Shown in pieces: positions 17,696 to 27,131 of a stretch of DNA of 64,000 nucleotides. The stretch comes from Belnapia rosea (GTDB lineage: Bacteria; Pseudomonadota; Alphaproteobacteria; Acetobacterales; Acetobacteraceae). Both the position numbers and the translations under genes were made by a program. The notes below the pieces were generated by a model that did no database searches, had not been told where the DNA came from, and saw nothing but the letters and a program-made list of their open reading frames with translations. Within the stretch, counting starts at the first letter, position 1. Every line of letters starts with the position of its first letter. The stretch covers positions 1 through 64,000 of the forward strand of contig NZ_FMZX01000017.1 of assembly GCF_900101615.1 (NCBI RefSeq), written 5' to 3'.

Positions 17696-19201
17696 TTGCC
17701 CGACACCAACCTGCAGACCGATACCCTGGTCACTCCGGCGGCCGGCCAGTCTTCCGAGGACCAGGTCTCCGATGCCGCGCTGCTGTTCGGCACATCGGGC
17801 AACCCGCCGCTCTGGCTCTGGCTGACGATCGAGCCGGGCGAGCTCTCCGCGCTGGAAGCGGCGCTTCTGCGCCATCTGCGCTCCCCCCTCTTCCCCTCGC
17901 GCATCGGCGAGGATGCGGTGCGGCCCGGCGATGACGCCGCGCTGCTCGACTTTGCCGCCCGCTTCGGCGCCATCGCCGCCCGCTTCGCCGAAGGCCCGGC
18001 CCTGGTGCTGGCCGCCGCCCGGATCGTCGCGGAGCGGGGCGGGCCGCTCTGCCGCCAGGGCGCGCTGGCCTGCATCGAGACGCTGCAGTACCGCCTGCAC
18101 AGCGACGCGCGTGGGCTTGGCGGCGACTCGAGCCGGCTGCGGCATTTCGTGCTGGCGGCACGCCTCTCGGCCGATCTCTGGCTGCGCTTCTTCCCCGGGC
18201 CGGAGAGCGCCCGGCCGGTGACGGCGCGGCTGGCCGAGGTTCTGAACCTGCCCGCCCAGGCCCCGGCTCCCGCCGCTGCCACCTCTGCCCCGCCGCCGCC
18301 GCCTGTGGCCGGCGGCAGCCAGGCCGTGGTGCTGCAGCCCTTCACCCCGCCGAATGACCGCGGCGAGTGGCAGAGCTACCACCCGCTGACCACGCCGCTG
18401 CCGCTGCGCCGGGTGCCGCGGGATGCGCTGGCCCGGCTCGGCGCGCTGGCCGAGGCGGCACCCAGCTTCGCCGCCCCGCTGGCCGAGATCCGTCGCACCC
18501 TGGCGCTGGCCGCCCATGCCGGGCGGCCCTCGCCACGGCTGCGGCCGATCCTGCTGGTTGGCCCGCCCGGTGTCGGCAAGACCTGGTTCGCCCGGCGCCT
18601 GGCCGCGGCGCTCGACCTGCCCTTTGCCAGCCTCAACCTCGGCGGCGCCACCGACAACCGTTGCCTCCAGGGCACGGCGCGCGGCTGGTCGGCCACCACC
18701 CCGGCTTGGCCGATCGCCGAGATGGCCCGCCTCTCCGCCCCCAACCCTGTCTTCTTCCTCGACGAGATCGAGAAGGCCGGCGGCCAGCGGGACACCAATG
18801 GCCGGGCGCATGACACGCTGCTGGCGATGATCGAGCCGGAAAGCGCCGGCGCCTGGTTCGACGAATGCCTGCGCACCATGGCCGATCTCCGCCATGCCAT
18901 CTGGATCATGGCGGCGAACGAGACGCGGGGGATCAGCGCCCCGCTGCTGTCGCGCCTCTCGGTCCACCATATCGAGCCGCCGCCGGCCAGCGCCTTCGAT
19001 GGCACCTATGCCGGGCTGCTCGCCGGCATCGCCGAGGATATGGGCTGCACCGCCACCGACCTGCCGCCGCTGGAGCCGGAGGCGCGGGCGGCGCTGCGGC
19101 GCGGCTTCGCCGGCCACCGCAACCTGCGGCGGCTCCGAGCGCAGATGGAGGAATGCCTCGGCATCGCCGCCGAGGCGGTGCTTTCCGCGCCGCGCTGCTG
19201 A
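17696..19201 (+). CDS. AAA+ ATPase (Lon-like ATPase domain)
   Basis: A 501-residue protein with an N-terminal alpha-helical region (1-180), a Pro/Ala linker (185-215) and a C-terminal AAA+ module: Walker A GPPGVGKT (289-296), Walker B FFLDEIEK (353-360) and arginine-finger region LLSRLS after AANETRG. The ATPase core resembles Lon, but no peptidase domain follows, so it may be a remodelling factor or a component of an unknown complex. The start is a TTG at 17696 because an in-frame stop at 17657 leaves only this or a CTG; GCGAGG lies about 7 nt before. It precedes nadE by 33 bp on the same strand and may share its transcript. Confidence 0.8.
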   Translation: MPDTNLQTDTLVTPAAGQSSEDQVSDAALLFGTSGNPPLWLWLTIEPGELSALEAALLRHLRSPLFPSRIGEDAVRPGDDAALLDFAARFGAIAARFAEGPALVLAAARIVAERGGPLCRQGALACIETLQYRLHSDARGLGGDSSRLRHFVLAARLSADLWLRFFPGPESARPVTARLAEVLNLPAQAPAPAAATSAPPPPPVAGGSQAVVLQPFTPPNDRGEWQSYHPLTTPLPLRRVPRDALARLGALAEAAPSFAAPLAEIRRTLALAAHAGRPSPRLRPILLVGPPGVGKTWFARRLAAALDLPFASLNLGGATDNRCLQGTARGWSATTPAWPIAEMARLSAPNPVFFLDEIEKAGGQRDTNGRAHDTLLAMIEPESAGAWFDECLRTMADLRHAIWIMAANETRGISAPLLSRLSVHHIEPPPASAFDGTYAGLLAGIAEDMGCTATDLPPLEPEARAALRRGFAGHRNLRRLRAQMEECLGIAAEAVLSAPRC

Positions 19202-19234
19202 CGAAAGCCTGGAAGGGGCGTTATCCTCCACAGG

Positions 19235-21277
19235 ATGACGCCCTTTTCCTCGCTCTACCGGCACGGCTTCGCCCGGGTCGCCGCCTGCACCATCCGCACC
19301 GCGCTGGCCGACCCGGCCAGCAATGGGGCGGAAATCCTCCGCGTGGCGGAGGACTGCCACCGGCGGGGGGCGGCCGTCGCCGTCTTTCCCGAGCTCGCCC
19401 TCTCGGCCTATTCGATCGAGGACCTGCTGCTGCAGGACGTCCTCCTGGATGCGGTGGAGGCGGCGGCGGCGGAGCTGATCGAGGCCTCGCGCAGCCTGCT
19501 TCCGGTGCTGGTGGTGGGCGCGCCGCTGCGTTATGCGGGGCGGGTCTACAACACCGCCCTCGTCATCCATCGCGGCCGGCTGCTCGGCGTGGTGCCGAAG
19601 ACCTATTTGCCCAATTACCGGGAATTCTACGAGAAGCGGCAGATCGCCCAGGGTGACGGGGCGACCGAGGGCGATATCCGCCTCGCCGGGCAGACGGCGC
19701 CCTTCGGCGCCAGCCTGCTCTTCGAGGCGGAGGATGTTCCTGGCCTCGTGATCCATACCGAGATCTGCGAGGATTTCTGGGTGCCGGTGCCGCCCAGCGG
19801 CCCGGCGGCCCTGGCGGGCGCAACGGTGCTGCTGAACATCAGCGGCAGCCCGATCACCATCGGCAAGGCGGAGACGCGGCGGCTGCTCTGCCAGTCGCAA
19901 TCGGCCCGCTGCCTCGCGGCCTATGTCTATACCGCCGCCGGCGCAGGAGAATCGACCACCGAGGTGGCCTGGGACGGTCAGGCCGAGATCTTCGAGAACG
20001 GCGCCCTGCTGGCCGAGACGGAGCGCTTCCCGATGGCGGCGCAGATGGCCGTCGCCGATATCGACCTCGACCTGCTGCGGCAGGAGCGGATGCGCCAGGG
20101 CACCTTCGACGACAACCGGCGCAACACCCCGGCCGCCGCCGGCTTCCGCCGCATCCCCTTCCGGCTGGAGCCGCCCGCGGCCGATCTCGGCCTGGAGCGC
20201 CCGATCGAGCGCTTCCCCTTCGTCCCGGCCAACCCCGAGCGCCTGGCCCAGGATTGCTACGAGGCCTACAACATCCAGGTCGCCGGCCTCGTGCAGCGGC
20301 TGGAGGCGGCGCGGATCAAGCGCATCGTCATCGGCGTCTCGGGCGGGCTCGACAGCACCCAGGCGCTGATCGTCGCCGCCAAGGCGATGGACCTGCTGGG
20401 CCGGCCGCGCACCGACATCGTCGCCTTCACCATGCCGGGCTTCGGCACCTCCGAGGGCACCAAGGGCAATGCGCACCGGCTGATGGCCTCGCTCGGCGTC
20501 GAGGCGCGGGAGCTGGATATCCGCCCCGCAGCGCGGCAGATGCTCGGCGATCTCGGCCACCCCTTCGCCGAGGGGAAGCCGGTCTATGACATCACCTTCG
20601 AGAACGTTCAGGCGGGGTTGCGCACCGACTACCTGTTCCGCGCCGCGAATTTCCATGATGGCATCGTGCTCGGCACGGGCGACCTGTCGGAGCTGGCGCT
20701 GGGCTGGTGCACCTATGGCGTCGGCGACCAGATGTCGCACTACAACGTCAATGCCGGGGTGCCGAAGACGCTGATCCAGCATCTCATCCGCTGGGTCATC
20801 GCCTCGGAGCAGTTCAGCGCCGAGGTGTGCGAGGTGCTGGGCGCCATCCTCGACACCGAGATCTCGCCGGAGCTGGTGCCGGCCGAGGAGGGCCAGGCCC
20901 TGCAGAGCACCGAGGCCAAGGTTGGGCCCTATGCGCTGCAGGACTTCAACCTCTACTACACGCTGCGCTACGGCTTCCGCCCCTCCAAGATCGCCTTCCT
21001 GGCGCTCCATGCCTGGGGCGATGCCGCGCGGGGCGGGTGGCCACCGCATTTCCCCGAGGCGAAGCGGAACGCCTATGACCTGCCGGCCATCCGCCATTGG
21101 CTGGAGGTCTTCCTCAACCGCTTCTTCGGCTTCAGCCAGTTCAAGCGCAGCGCCATGCCGAACGGACCGAAGGTGGCGGCCGGCGGCTCGCTCTCGCCGC
21201 GTGGCGACTGGCGGGCGCCGTCCGATGGCAATGCCCGCGCCTGGGTGGAGGAATTACGCCGGAACGTGCCGGAGTAG
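19235..21277 (+). CDS. nadE: Glutamine-dependent NAD+ synthetase
   Basis: The 680-residue two-domain enzyme makes NAD+ from deamido-NAD+, ATP and glutamine. The N-terminal nitrilase-type glutaminase domain shows its triad: E53 in FPEL, K122 in VPKTYLPNY, C178 in HTEICEDFW. The C-terminal synthetase has the ATP pyrophosphatase loop SGGLDS (369-374) and conserved GTGDLSELALGWCTYG. Length is as expected for the long Mycobacterium-type NadE. The start at 19235 is the first possible in the frame after the AAA gene; the ribosome site is weak. An isochorismatase-fold gene follows 36 bp downstream. Confidence 0.96.
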   Translation: MTPFSSLYRHGFARVAACTIRTALADPASNGAEILRVAEDCHRRGAAVAVFPELALSAYSIEDLLLQDVLLDAVEAAAAELIEASRSLLPVLVVGAPLRYAGRVYNTALVIHRGRLLGVVPKTYLPNYREFYEKRQIAQGDGATEGDIRLAGQTAPFGASLLFEAEDVPGLVIHTEICEDFWVPVPPSGPAALAGATVLLNISGSPITIGKAETRRLLCQSQSARCLAAYVYTAAGAGESTTEVAWDGQAEIFENGALLAETERFPMAAQMAVADIDLDLLRQERMRQGTFDDNRRNTPAAAGFRRIPFRLEPPAADLGLERPIERFPFVPANPERLAQDCYEAYNIQVAGLVQRLEAARIKRIVIGVSGGLDSTQALIVAAKAMDLLGRPRTDIVAFTMPGFGTSEGTKGNAHRLMASLGVEARELDIRPAARQMLGDLGHPFAEGKPVYDITFENVQAGLRTDYLFRAANFHDGIVLGTGDLSELALGWCTYGVGDQMSHYNVNAGVPKTLIQHLIRWVIASEQFSAEVCEVLGAILDTEISPELVPAEEGQALQSTEAKVGPYALQDFNLYYTLRYGFRPSKIAFLALHAWGDAARGGWPPHFPEAKRNAYDLPAIRHWLEVFLNRFFGFSQFKRSAMPNGPKVAAGGSLSPRGDWRAPSDGNARAWVEELRRNVPE

Positions 21278-21313
21278 ATTGCATCCCCGCCATGTCTGCG
21301 TCGTTCACGCGGC

Positions 21314-21922
21314 ATGGCACAAGACGAACTGCATCACGGCCCGCTGACCGAGACCTGCCTGCATCTCTGCATCGACATGCAGAACCTCTTTGCCGGGCAG
21401 ACCGAATGGCACACCCCCTGGATGGAGCGGGTGGCGCCGAAGGTGGAGCGGCTGGCCGCCGCCCACCCGGAGCGCACCATCTTCACCCGCTTCATCCCTG
21501 CCGACCGCCCTGGCGAAGGGACAGGCACCTGGCGGCGCTACTGGGAGCGCTGGCCCTCCCTGACGCGGGAGCGGCTGCCGGAGGGCGCGATCGACCTGCT
21601 GCCGCCGCTGCAACGGCTGGTGCCGCCGGCGGAGCTCTTCGACAAAAAGGTCTATTCGCCATGGGTCTGCGGCACGCTGCACCCGCGGCTGCAGGAGCGG
21701 GGGATCGAGACGCTCATCATCAGCGGGGCGGAGACGGATGTCTGCGTCCTCGCCGCCGTGCTGGGCGCCGTCGATCTCGGCTACCGGGTGGTGGTGCCGA
21801 CGGATGCGATTTGCAGCTCCTCCGACCATACGCATGACGCGATGCTGGCCCTCTACAACGAGCGCTACGGCCAGCAGGTGGAGGCGGTGACGACGGAGCT
21901 GATCCTGCGGGAGTGGCGCTAG
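21314..21922 (+). CDS. Cysteine hydrolase, isochorismatase-like
   Basis: The 202-residue protein has the isochorismatase fold with D21 (LCIDMQN), K111/K112 (LFDKKVYSP) and C144 (GAETDVCVLAA) as the Asp-Lys-Cys triad used by nicotinamidases and related amide hydrolases. A GFAGQTEWHTPW-like segment after the Asp shapes the pocket. Directly after nadE on the same strand, it may act on a pyridine nucleotide precursor such as nicotinamide, but the metal-binding residues of true PncA nicotinamidases are not evident, so the substrate stays open. Its stop codon TAG at 21920-21922 overlaps the stop of the convergent DUF4387 gene within CTAG. Confidence 0.85.
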   Translation: MAQDELHHGPLTETCLHLCIDMQNLFAGQTEWHTPWMERVAPKVERLAAAHPERTIFTRFIPADRPGEGTGTWRRYWERWPSLTRERLPEGAIDLLPPLQRLVPPAELFDKKVYSPWVCGTLHPRLQERGIETLIISGAETDVCVLAAVLGAVDLGYRVVVPTDAICSSSDHTHDAMLALYNERYGQQVEAVTTELILREWR

Positions 21923-22230
21923 ATCGGTACCTCCACATCCAGCAACGGCGCGTGTTGCTGCGCGCCATAGACATCGGTGTCGCCGAAGTCGCCGGCGGGC
22001 ACCAGGCGCGGCAGCGTCGCCTTGAAGGCGGAGGCGGTGTCGTAGGGGGTGAAGAGCACATCCCCCTCCGCCACGCCGTAGAGCCGGGCGAAGAGCGCCG
22101 CGCTCAGCACGCCCGTCGCCTTGACGCGGCGGTACAGGCCTGGGTCCTCGAACAGCACGTCGATGGTGACCATGAAGGGCCCGGCATTCTTGCTCTTGCA
22201 GACCTGGGCGATGTCGCGGATCCGGGGCAT
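21919..22230 (-). CDS. DUF4387 protein, partner of AtuA
   Basis: A 103-residue protein matching DUF4387 (starting MPRIRDIAQVCKSKNAGPFMVTID; key parts KSKNAGP and TIDVLFED). This domain is regularly encoded next to, or fused to, AtuA-type DUF1446 proteins, as here, and is thought to form a complex with it; its biochemical role is not settled. The ATG at 22230 shares its A with the TGA of the upstream AtuA gene (TGATG); a GTG three bases earlier is an alternative start. It is the last gene of a six-gene operon and ends convergently with the isochorismatase-like gene. Confidence 0.88.
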   Translation of the reverse strand: MPRIRDIAQVCKSKNAGPFMVTIDVLFEDPGLYRRVKATGVLSAALFARLYGVAEGDVLFTPYDTASAFKATLPRLVPAGDFGDTDVYGAQQHAPLLDVEVPI

Positions 22231-23585
22231 CACACGCTCTCGTATTCGATGGGGAAGAGGGCGCAGGGGTCGTCCACCGCGAGGGTGTGGAAGATGCTGA
22301 ACCGGTAGAGCTCGCCGAGCGGGATGTCGGAGGGCGAGAAGGGAAAGGCCATGTTGCCCTCCTTGCAGAGCCGGCCGGGGAAGTCGGCATGCAGCAGGCT
22401 GGTGCGCGCCATGGCAAGCACGGCATTCGCCACCTCCTGCTCGTCGGCCAGGACCTCGATGACGAAGCCGAGCTCATGCGAGGTGACCTGCGTCACCGGC
22501 TCCCATCCCGCCATCACCGCATCCCGCCCGATGACGCGGACGGCCATGCGGTAGCGGTCGGCCGAGACGCCGAAGGAGGCGGCCTTGGCTTCCACCTTGG
22601 CGCGGTGCGTGGCGAGGTAGTCGTCGATCTGGCCGATCAGCACCGGGTCCCGCGTGGCGCAGATGGTGATGGCGCGGTAGCCGGCCAGCTCCACCCCTTC
22701 CAGCTTCACGGTGTAGGTCTCGGCCGGCGTCCAGCGCATGCCGGCGACCTTCACGGCCCGGTCGGAGACGGGGGTGAAGGTGACGTCCGAGGTATCCAGC
22801 AGTCCGCCCGGCTCGACATGGTGGGTCGGGCTGGAATTCTCATGCAGTGCGAAATTGGCGACCGAGAGGGGCGTGCAGCGGCGGATCGGGTTGGGCGGCT
22901 CGCAGACCAGGTGGTCGTCCTCGATCGTCACCAGCAGGCAGTCCGGCTCCTTCGGCGTGGTGGGCTCGGCGCCGCATTCGAGCATCTTGCCGGCATACCA
23001 GGAGGGCGCCGGCGCCATGCCCGCGCGGATGGCGGGTGCTGCCCACTGCGCCGGGTCGCTGCTGCGGCCGGCGAGGATCACCTGCGCGCCGCCATCGAGC
23101 GCGCGGGCGATCGGCTCCGGCCCCATCATGCCGACGATGCGCGTCGCCCGGTCGATGGTCGCCGCGTCGAGTGGTGGCAGCCTGGCCAGCGGCCGGGTCT
23201 GATCGAGCCTCGAGGCGAGCATCGCCTTGTCCTGCTCGGCATGGATCAGCGCCATGCGGAAGGAGAGGCCCTCCTCCCGCGCGATCTCGCGCGCCAGCGC
23301 CGCCATGCCCTGCAGGTGCGGCTCGCCCCCTGCCCCGCCGGAGGTGCCGATGATGCAGGGGATGCCGGCGGCCACAGCCGCCTGCAGCATCAGCCGGAAG
23401 TCACGCTTCACCGAGAGGCGCGAGCAGAAGGAGGTACCGGCGCCGAGATAATGCGGCCCTGGGTCCGTGGAGCCGCCGTCGCAGCCGATGACCTGCGGTT
23501 GGCGGCTCATCCCGATGCGGAGCGATTCCTCGGCATAGCCATAGCCGAGAATGCCGCTCGTCGAGAGCATGGTGAAGGTTTTCAT
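22230..23585 (-). CDS. Acyclic terpene utilization AtuA family protein (DUF1446)
   Basis: The 451-residue protein shows the AtuA/DUF1446 pattern: CDGGSTDPGPHYLG near residue 36, IGTSGGAGGEPH, VILAGRSSDPA and an acid-rich C-terminal half. AtuA is needed for growth of Pseudomonas on citronellol/geraniol-type acids, but similar genes occur in many catabolic operons with DUF4387 proteins, and a hydratase/dehydratase role for the pair has been proposed. The ATG at 23585 overlaps the stop of the upstream Bug gene (ATGA). Neighbours (CoA transferase, flavin monooxygenase, lyase, binding protein) indicate breakdown of an imported organic acid. The gene symbol atuA is not assigned because other atu genes are absent. 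Confidence 0.88.
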   Translation of the reverse strand: MKTFTMLSTSGILGYGYAEESLRIGMSRQPQVIGCDGGSTDPGPHYLGAGTSFCSRLSVKRDFRLMLQAAVAAGIPCIIGTSGGAGGEPHLQGMAALAREIAREEGLSFRMALIHAEQDKAMLASRLDQTRPLARLPPLDAATIDRATRIVGMMGPEPIARALDGGAQVILAGRSSDPAQWAAPAIRAGMAPAPSWYAGKMLECGAEPTTPKEPDCLLVTIEDDHLVCEPPNPIRRCTPLSVANFALHENSSPTHHVEPGGLLDTSDVTFTPVSDRAVKVAGMRWTPAETYTVKLEGVELAGYRAITICATRDPVLIGQIDDYLATHRAKVEAKAASFGVSADRYRMAVRVIGRDAVMAGWEPVTQVTSHELGFVIEVLADEQEVANAVLAMARTSLLHADFPGRLCKEGNMAFPFSPSDIPLGELYRFSIFHTLAVDDPCALFPIEYESV

Positions 23586-24559
23586 TGGCGGGGCAACAAC
23601 CCTTCCTTGGCGGCCTTGGCCCAGCGGGCGTCGTCGTCGCGCAAGGTGGCGGCCAGCGCTTCCAGGTCCATCGGCGCCGGATCGGAGGCCATGGTCCTGA
23701 ACTTCTCCTGCATGGACGGCGTCGCGCTGACCTCGGCGCAGGCACGGTTGAAGCGGCGGGCGATCTCCACCGGCAGCTTCGCCGGGCCGAAGATCCCGAC
23801 CCAGCCGATGAAGGTGCACTCGGGCAAGCCGCATTCGACCAGGGTCGGGCTGTCCGGCAGGAAGCCGGAGCGCTCCGGCGAGGTGACGGCAATCACCTTC
23901 ACCTTGCCGCCCGTCAGCAGCGGCATCGCCGTCGCCGTGCTGCCCCAGGCGAGCTTCAGGTGCCCGCCGGTGAGGTCACCGAGATAGGCGCCGCTGCCGC
24001 GATAGGGCACCTCCGTCAGGTCGATGCCGGCCGCCTTGGCGAATTGATTGGCGGCATAGGAGGATTGAGCATCGGAGGTCGCCTGCGCGATCTCACCCTT
24101 CGGCCGCGTCTTGGCATAGGCGATGAGGCTGGGGATGTCCTTGAAGGGCGCGTCGGTATTCGCCATCAGCACCAGCGGGTAGCGCGCCATCAGCGCGATG
24201 GGGGTGAAATCCGCCATCGGGTCGAAGGGCAGGTTCGGCACCATGTGGCGGTTCATCACATGGGTGCTGGTGACGGTGACGAAGGTGTAACCATCGGGCG
24301 CGCTGCGGGCCACGGCCTCCGAACCCACGATGCCGTTGGCGCCCGCCCGGTTCTCGACGACGAAGGTCTGGCCGAGACGCGCGGTCAGCCCCTCGGCCAT
24401 GGCGCGGGTGGTGAGGTCGGTGCCGCCGCCCGGCGCATAGGCGACGACCAGGCGCACCGGCCGCTCGGGCCAGTTGCCCTGGGCGCGCACCGCCGGCGGC
24501 GCCAGCAGGCCCATGCCGGCGGCGGCAAGACCGCGCCGGCCGAGAAGCAGCTGCCTCAT
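23582..24559 (-). CDS. Bug family (TctC-like) periplasmic solute-binding protein
   Basis: The 325-residue protein has a Tat/Sec-type signal (MRQLLLGRRGLAAAGMGLLAPPAVRA) and the Bug-family hallmarks WPERPVRLVVAYAPGGGTD, FVVENRAGANGIVG and PDGYT. Bug proteins bind carboxylates or amides with high affinity and hand them to a tripartite tricarboxylate transporter; no TctA/TctB genes are in the window, as is common for these orphan receptors. The ATG at 24559 is preferred to one 15 bases upstream because GGAGGAAGG lies before it. Its start overlaps the stop of the monooxygenase gene (ATGA) and its stop overlaps the AtuA start. It presumably imports the substrate of this operon. Confidence 0.92.
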   Translation of the reverse strand: MRQLLLGRRGLAAAGMGLLAPPAVRAQGNWPERPVRLVVAYAPGGGTDLTTRAMAEGLTARLGQTFVVENRAGANGIVGSEAVARSAPDGYTFVTVTSTHVMNRHMVPNLPFDPMADFTPIALMARYPLVLMANTDAPFKDIPSLIAYAKTRPKGEIAQATSDAQSSYAANQFAKAAGIDLTEVPYRGSGAYLGDLTGGHLKLAWGSTATAMPLLTGGKVKVIAVTSPERSGFLPDSPTLVECGLPECTFIGWVGIFGPAKLPVEIARRFNRACAEVSATPSMQEKFRTMASDPAPMDLEALAATLRDDDARWAKAAKEGLLPRQ

Positions 24560-25911
24560 TGTGCCTTCCTCCATTCGCCATGTTGCGGCCGTTCCAGGCC
24601 GAGATTCTCGCGCAGCGTGCTGCCCGCGTAGTCCTTGTGGTAGAGGCCGCGCCGCTGCATCTCGGGCACCACCAGCCGGGTGAAATCCTCGAAGGAGCCG
24701 GGATTCTGCGAGGCGACGAGGACGAAGCCATCGCAGGCGCGGCCCTCGAACCAGGCCTGCATCTGGTCCACCACCTGCCGCGGCGTGCCGGTGAAGTTGG
24801 GGAATTCGCGCGTGGTGCCGCGGCCCGAATAGGTGACGAAATCGCGCACCGTCGGGTTCTGCTTGCCGCTCAGCATGACGATGCGGTCCTTGAAGCCGCC
24901 CCAGGACAGGCCGGCCAGCTCCGCATCGGTGAAGGGCTCGTCCATCGGCTTCGAGGCGAAGTCGAAGTTGAGCGCCTCGGAGAGCAGCACCACACCATCC
25001 TCGGCCGTCGCCAGCGCCTCGGTGAAGCGGCGCTTCTCCTCGGCCAGCGCCTCGGTCTCGGCGACGTTGACATAGACAGCCGGGGCGACCGTCACCTCGT
25101 CCGGGTTGCGGCCGGATTCAGCGACGGCGCGCTTGAGGTCGGCATATTGCTTCTTCCCCGCCTCGATATGCGGATAGACGACGAAGATCAGTTCGCCCCA
25201 GCGCCCGGCGAAGCGGCGGCCTCGGCCGGACTGCCCGGCCTGGATCAGCACCGGATGGCCCTGTGGGCTCCGCGGCACCGGCAGCGGGCCATGGGTGCGG
25301 AAGAACTTGCCCTCGTAGCGCACGGGGCGGACCTTGGAGGCATCGGCGAAGCGGCCACTCTCCTTGTCGAGCAGGATGGCGTCGTCGTCCCAGCTGTCCC
25401 AATGGCCCATGACCGCTTCCATGAACTCGTCGGCGCGGTCGTAGCGGAGGTCGTGCTCGAGATGCTCGGTGCGGCCGAAATTCGCCGCCTCGGAATCGTT
25501 GAGGGAGGTGACGACATTCCAGGCGGCGCGGCCCCGCGTCATCAGGTCGAGCGTCCCGAACAGGCGGGCGACGTGGAACGGCTCGTAATAGGTGGTCGAG
25601 TAGGTGCCGCCGAGGCCGAGCCGGCTCGTCACCTGCGACATAACGGCGAGGATCGTCGCCGGGTCCATCTTGACGACGCGGATGCCGTTCTCGACGGCCG
25701 CCACATGGTCGCGCCCGTAGATATCGGGCATGGCCAGCCGGTCGTCGAAGAAGGCGAGGTGGAACTTGCCCTCCTCGAGGATGCGGGCCACGCGGGTGAA
25801 GTAGTCCGGCGTGAGGAAATCCGTCGCTGCGGCGGGGTGCCGCCAGGAGCCGGGGGCGATGGAGCAATTCTGCGCCTGCAGGAAGCCCACCATCTTGATC
25901 GTGCGGTTCAT
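24556..25911 (-). CDS. Flavin-dependent monooxygenase of the NtaA/SnaA group (luciferase-like)
   Basis: The 451-residue protein matches the two-component FMNH2-dependent monooxygenases of the NtaA/SnaA/DszA group: FHLAFFDDRLAMPD, LGLGGTYSTTYYEPFHVAR, RAAWNVVTSLNDSEAANFG and a C-terminal TPRQVVDQMQAWFE. These enzymes need a separate flavin reductase, which is not encoded nearby. Known substrates include nitrilotriacetate, EDTA, pristinamycin precursors and alkyl sulfones; here the substrate must be that of the catabolic operon. The ATG at 25911 follows AGGGAGA at good spacing and is 14 bp after the CaiB gene. The stop overlaps the start of the Bug gene. Confidence 0.92.
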   Translation of the reverse strand: MNRTIKMVGFLQAQNCSIAPGSWRHPAAATDFLTPDYFTRVARILEEGKFHLAFFDDRLAMPDIYGRDHVAAVENGIRVVKMDPATILAVMSQVTSRLGLGGTYSTTYYEPFHVARLFGTLDLMTRGRAAWNVVTSLNDSEAANFGRTEHLEHDLRYDRADEFMEAVMGHWDSWDDDAILLDKESGRFADASKVRPVRYEGKFFRTHGPLPVPRSPQGHPVLIQAGQSGRGRRFAGRWGELIFVVYPHIEAGKKQYADLKRAVAESGRNPDEVTVAPAVYVNVAETEALAEEKRRFTEALATAEDGVVLLSEALNFDFASKPMDEPFTDAELAGLSWGGFKDRIVMLSGKQNPTVRDFVTYSGRGTTREFPNFTGTPRQVVDQMQAWFEGRACDGFVLVASQNPGSFEDFTRLVVPEMQRRGLYHKDYAGSTLRENLGLERPQHGEWRKAQ

Positions 25912-25925
25912 TCTTGTTCTCCCTG

Positions 25926-27131
25926 TCAGATGGCGCCCGACTGCCGCAGCGCGGCGATGTCCTCGGCCACCATCCCCAGCCAATTGCCCAGGATCTCTTG
26001 CGTGTCGGCCCCCCGCGCCCGCCCGGCATGGCGGAGCGTCGGCGGCGTCTCGGTCAGCCGCGGCACCGGCGCCGGCAGGGCCAGCTCGCCGGCCCGCTCG
26101 TCGATGATGCGGAAAATGTTCTCGCGCGCCGCGATATGCGGGTCCGCGAAGATGTCGGCGATGCTGTTGATCGGGCCCCAGGGCACCTCCGCCGCGTCGC
26201 AGGCGGCGCCGAGCTGCTCCATCGTCATCCCCGCCGCCCAGTCGGCGACGATGCCGTTCACCTCCGAGCGGTTGGCGATGCGCTGCGCCGTCTTCTCGAA
26301 GCGGTCGGGCGCGGTCAGCTCCGGCCGGCCCATGGCCTCGGCGAGCCTCGCAAAAATCTTGTCGCTGGTGCAGGCGATCGCCACCCAGCGCCCTTCGCTG
26401 GTCTGCCAATGGCCATGCGGCACTACGGTCGGCACGTCGGCGCCCATGCGCTCGCGCACGAAGCCCGTCTTGGCATAGGCCGGCGCGATCTCGTCGAGCA
26501 GGCGGAAGACGGATTCATAGAGGCCGATATCGACATCCTGCCCCTGCCCCGTGCGTTCCGCGACGCGCAGCGCCATCAGCACGCCGACCGCGCCCCAGAT
26601 GCCGGAGAGGTAGTCGGCCAGCGAGGTGGAGCCGGGCACGACGGGTTTCCCATCCGGCTCTCCGGCCAGGAAGCTGAGGCCGCCGAAGCCATGCGCCACG
26701 CGGGCGAAGCCTGGCAGGCCGCGCTTCGGACCGGTCTGGCCATAGGCGCTGACCCGCAGCACGACGAGCCTTGGGTTGATCTCGCGCAGCGCATCGGGGC
26801 CGAGCCCCCACTTCTCCAGCGTGCCGGGGCGGAAATTCTCGAGCAGCACGTCGGATTGCGCGACCAGCTTGCGGAACACCGCGGCACCCTCCGGGTGGCG
26901 CAGGTCGAGCGTCATGCACTGCTTGTTCCGCGCCTCGCTCAGCCAGGCGAGGGTGTCGCCGCACTCGGTCGGGGTGCCGAAGGCGCGCATCGGGTCGCCG
27001 AGCTTCGGATGCTCGATCTTCAGCACCGTCGCGCCGAAATCGGCGAGGATGGTGCCGGCGAAGGGCGCGGCGAGGAAGGTGGCGATGTCGAGCACCTTCA
27101 CGCCCGCCATCGGTTGCTGCAACGCGCTCAT
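25926..27131 (-). CDS. CaiB/BaiF-type (class III) CoA transferase
   Basis: The 401-residue protein has the family III CoA-transferase pattern: GVKVLDIATFLAAPFAGTILADFGATVLKIEHP at the N-terminus, NKQCMTLDL followed by the catalytic-Asp region DLRHPEG, DVLLENFRPGTLEKWGLG, and the C-terminal VPWGPINS. These enzymes move CoA between carboxylic acids, activating an acid for breakdown. The start overlaps the stop of the upstream CitE-like gene (ATGA), and the monooxygenase follows 14 bp later, so it acts in the same pathway, probably forming the CoA thioester that the CitE-like lyase cleaves. The acid is unknown. Confidence 0.93.
   Translation of the reverse strand: MSALQQPMAGVKVLDIATFLAAPFAGTILADFGATVLKIEHPKLGDPMRAFGTPTECGDTLAWLSEARNKQCMTLDLRHPEGAAVFRKLVAQSDVLLENFRPGTLEKWGLGPDALREINPRLVVLRVSAYGQTGPKRGLPGFARVAHGFGGLSFLAGEPDGKPVVPGSTSLADYLSGIWGAVGVLMALRVAERTGQGQDVDIGLYESVFRLLDEIAPAYAKTGFVRERMGADVPTVVPHGHWQTSEGRWVAIACTSDKIFARLAEAMGRPELTAPDRFEKTAQRIANRSEVNGIVADWAAGMTMEQLGAACDAAEVPWGPINSIADIFADPHIAARENIFRIIDERAGELALPAPVPRLTETPPTLRHAGRARGADTQEILGNWLGMVAEDIAALRQSGAI

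Noticed and set aside
17630-21097. Very long minus-strand open frame opposite the AAA ATPase and nadE genes
   Set aside because: The plus-strand products are clear known proteins; the antisense text is Arg/Gly/His-rich noise.
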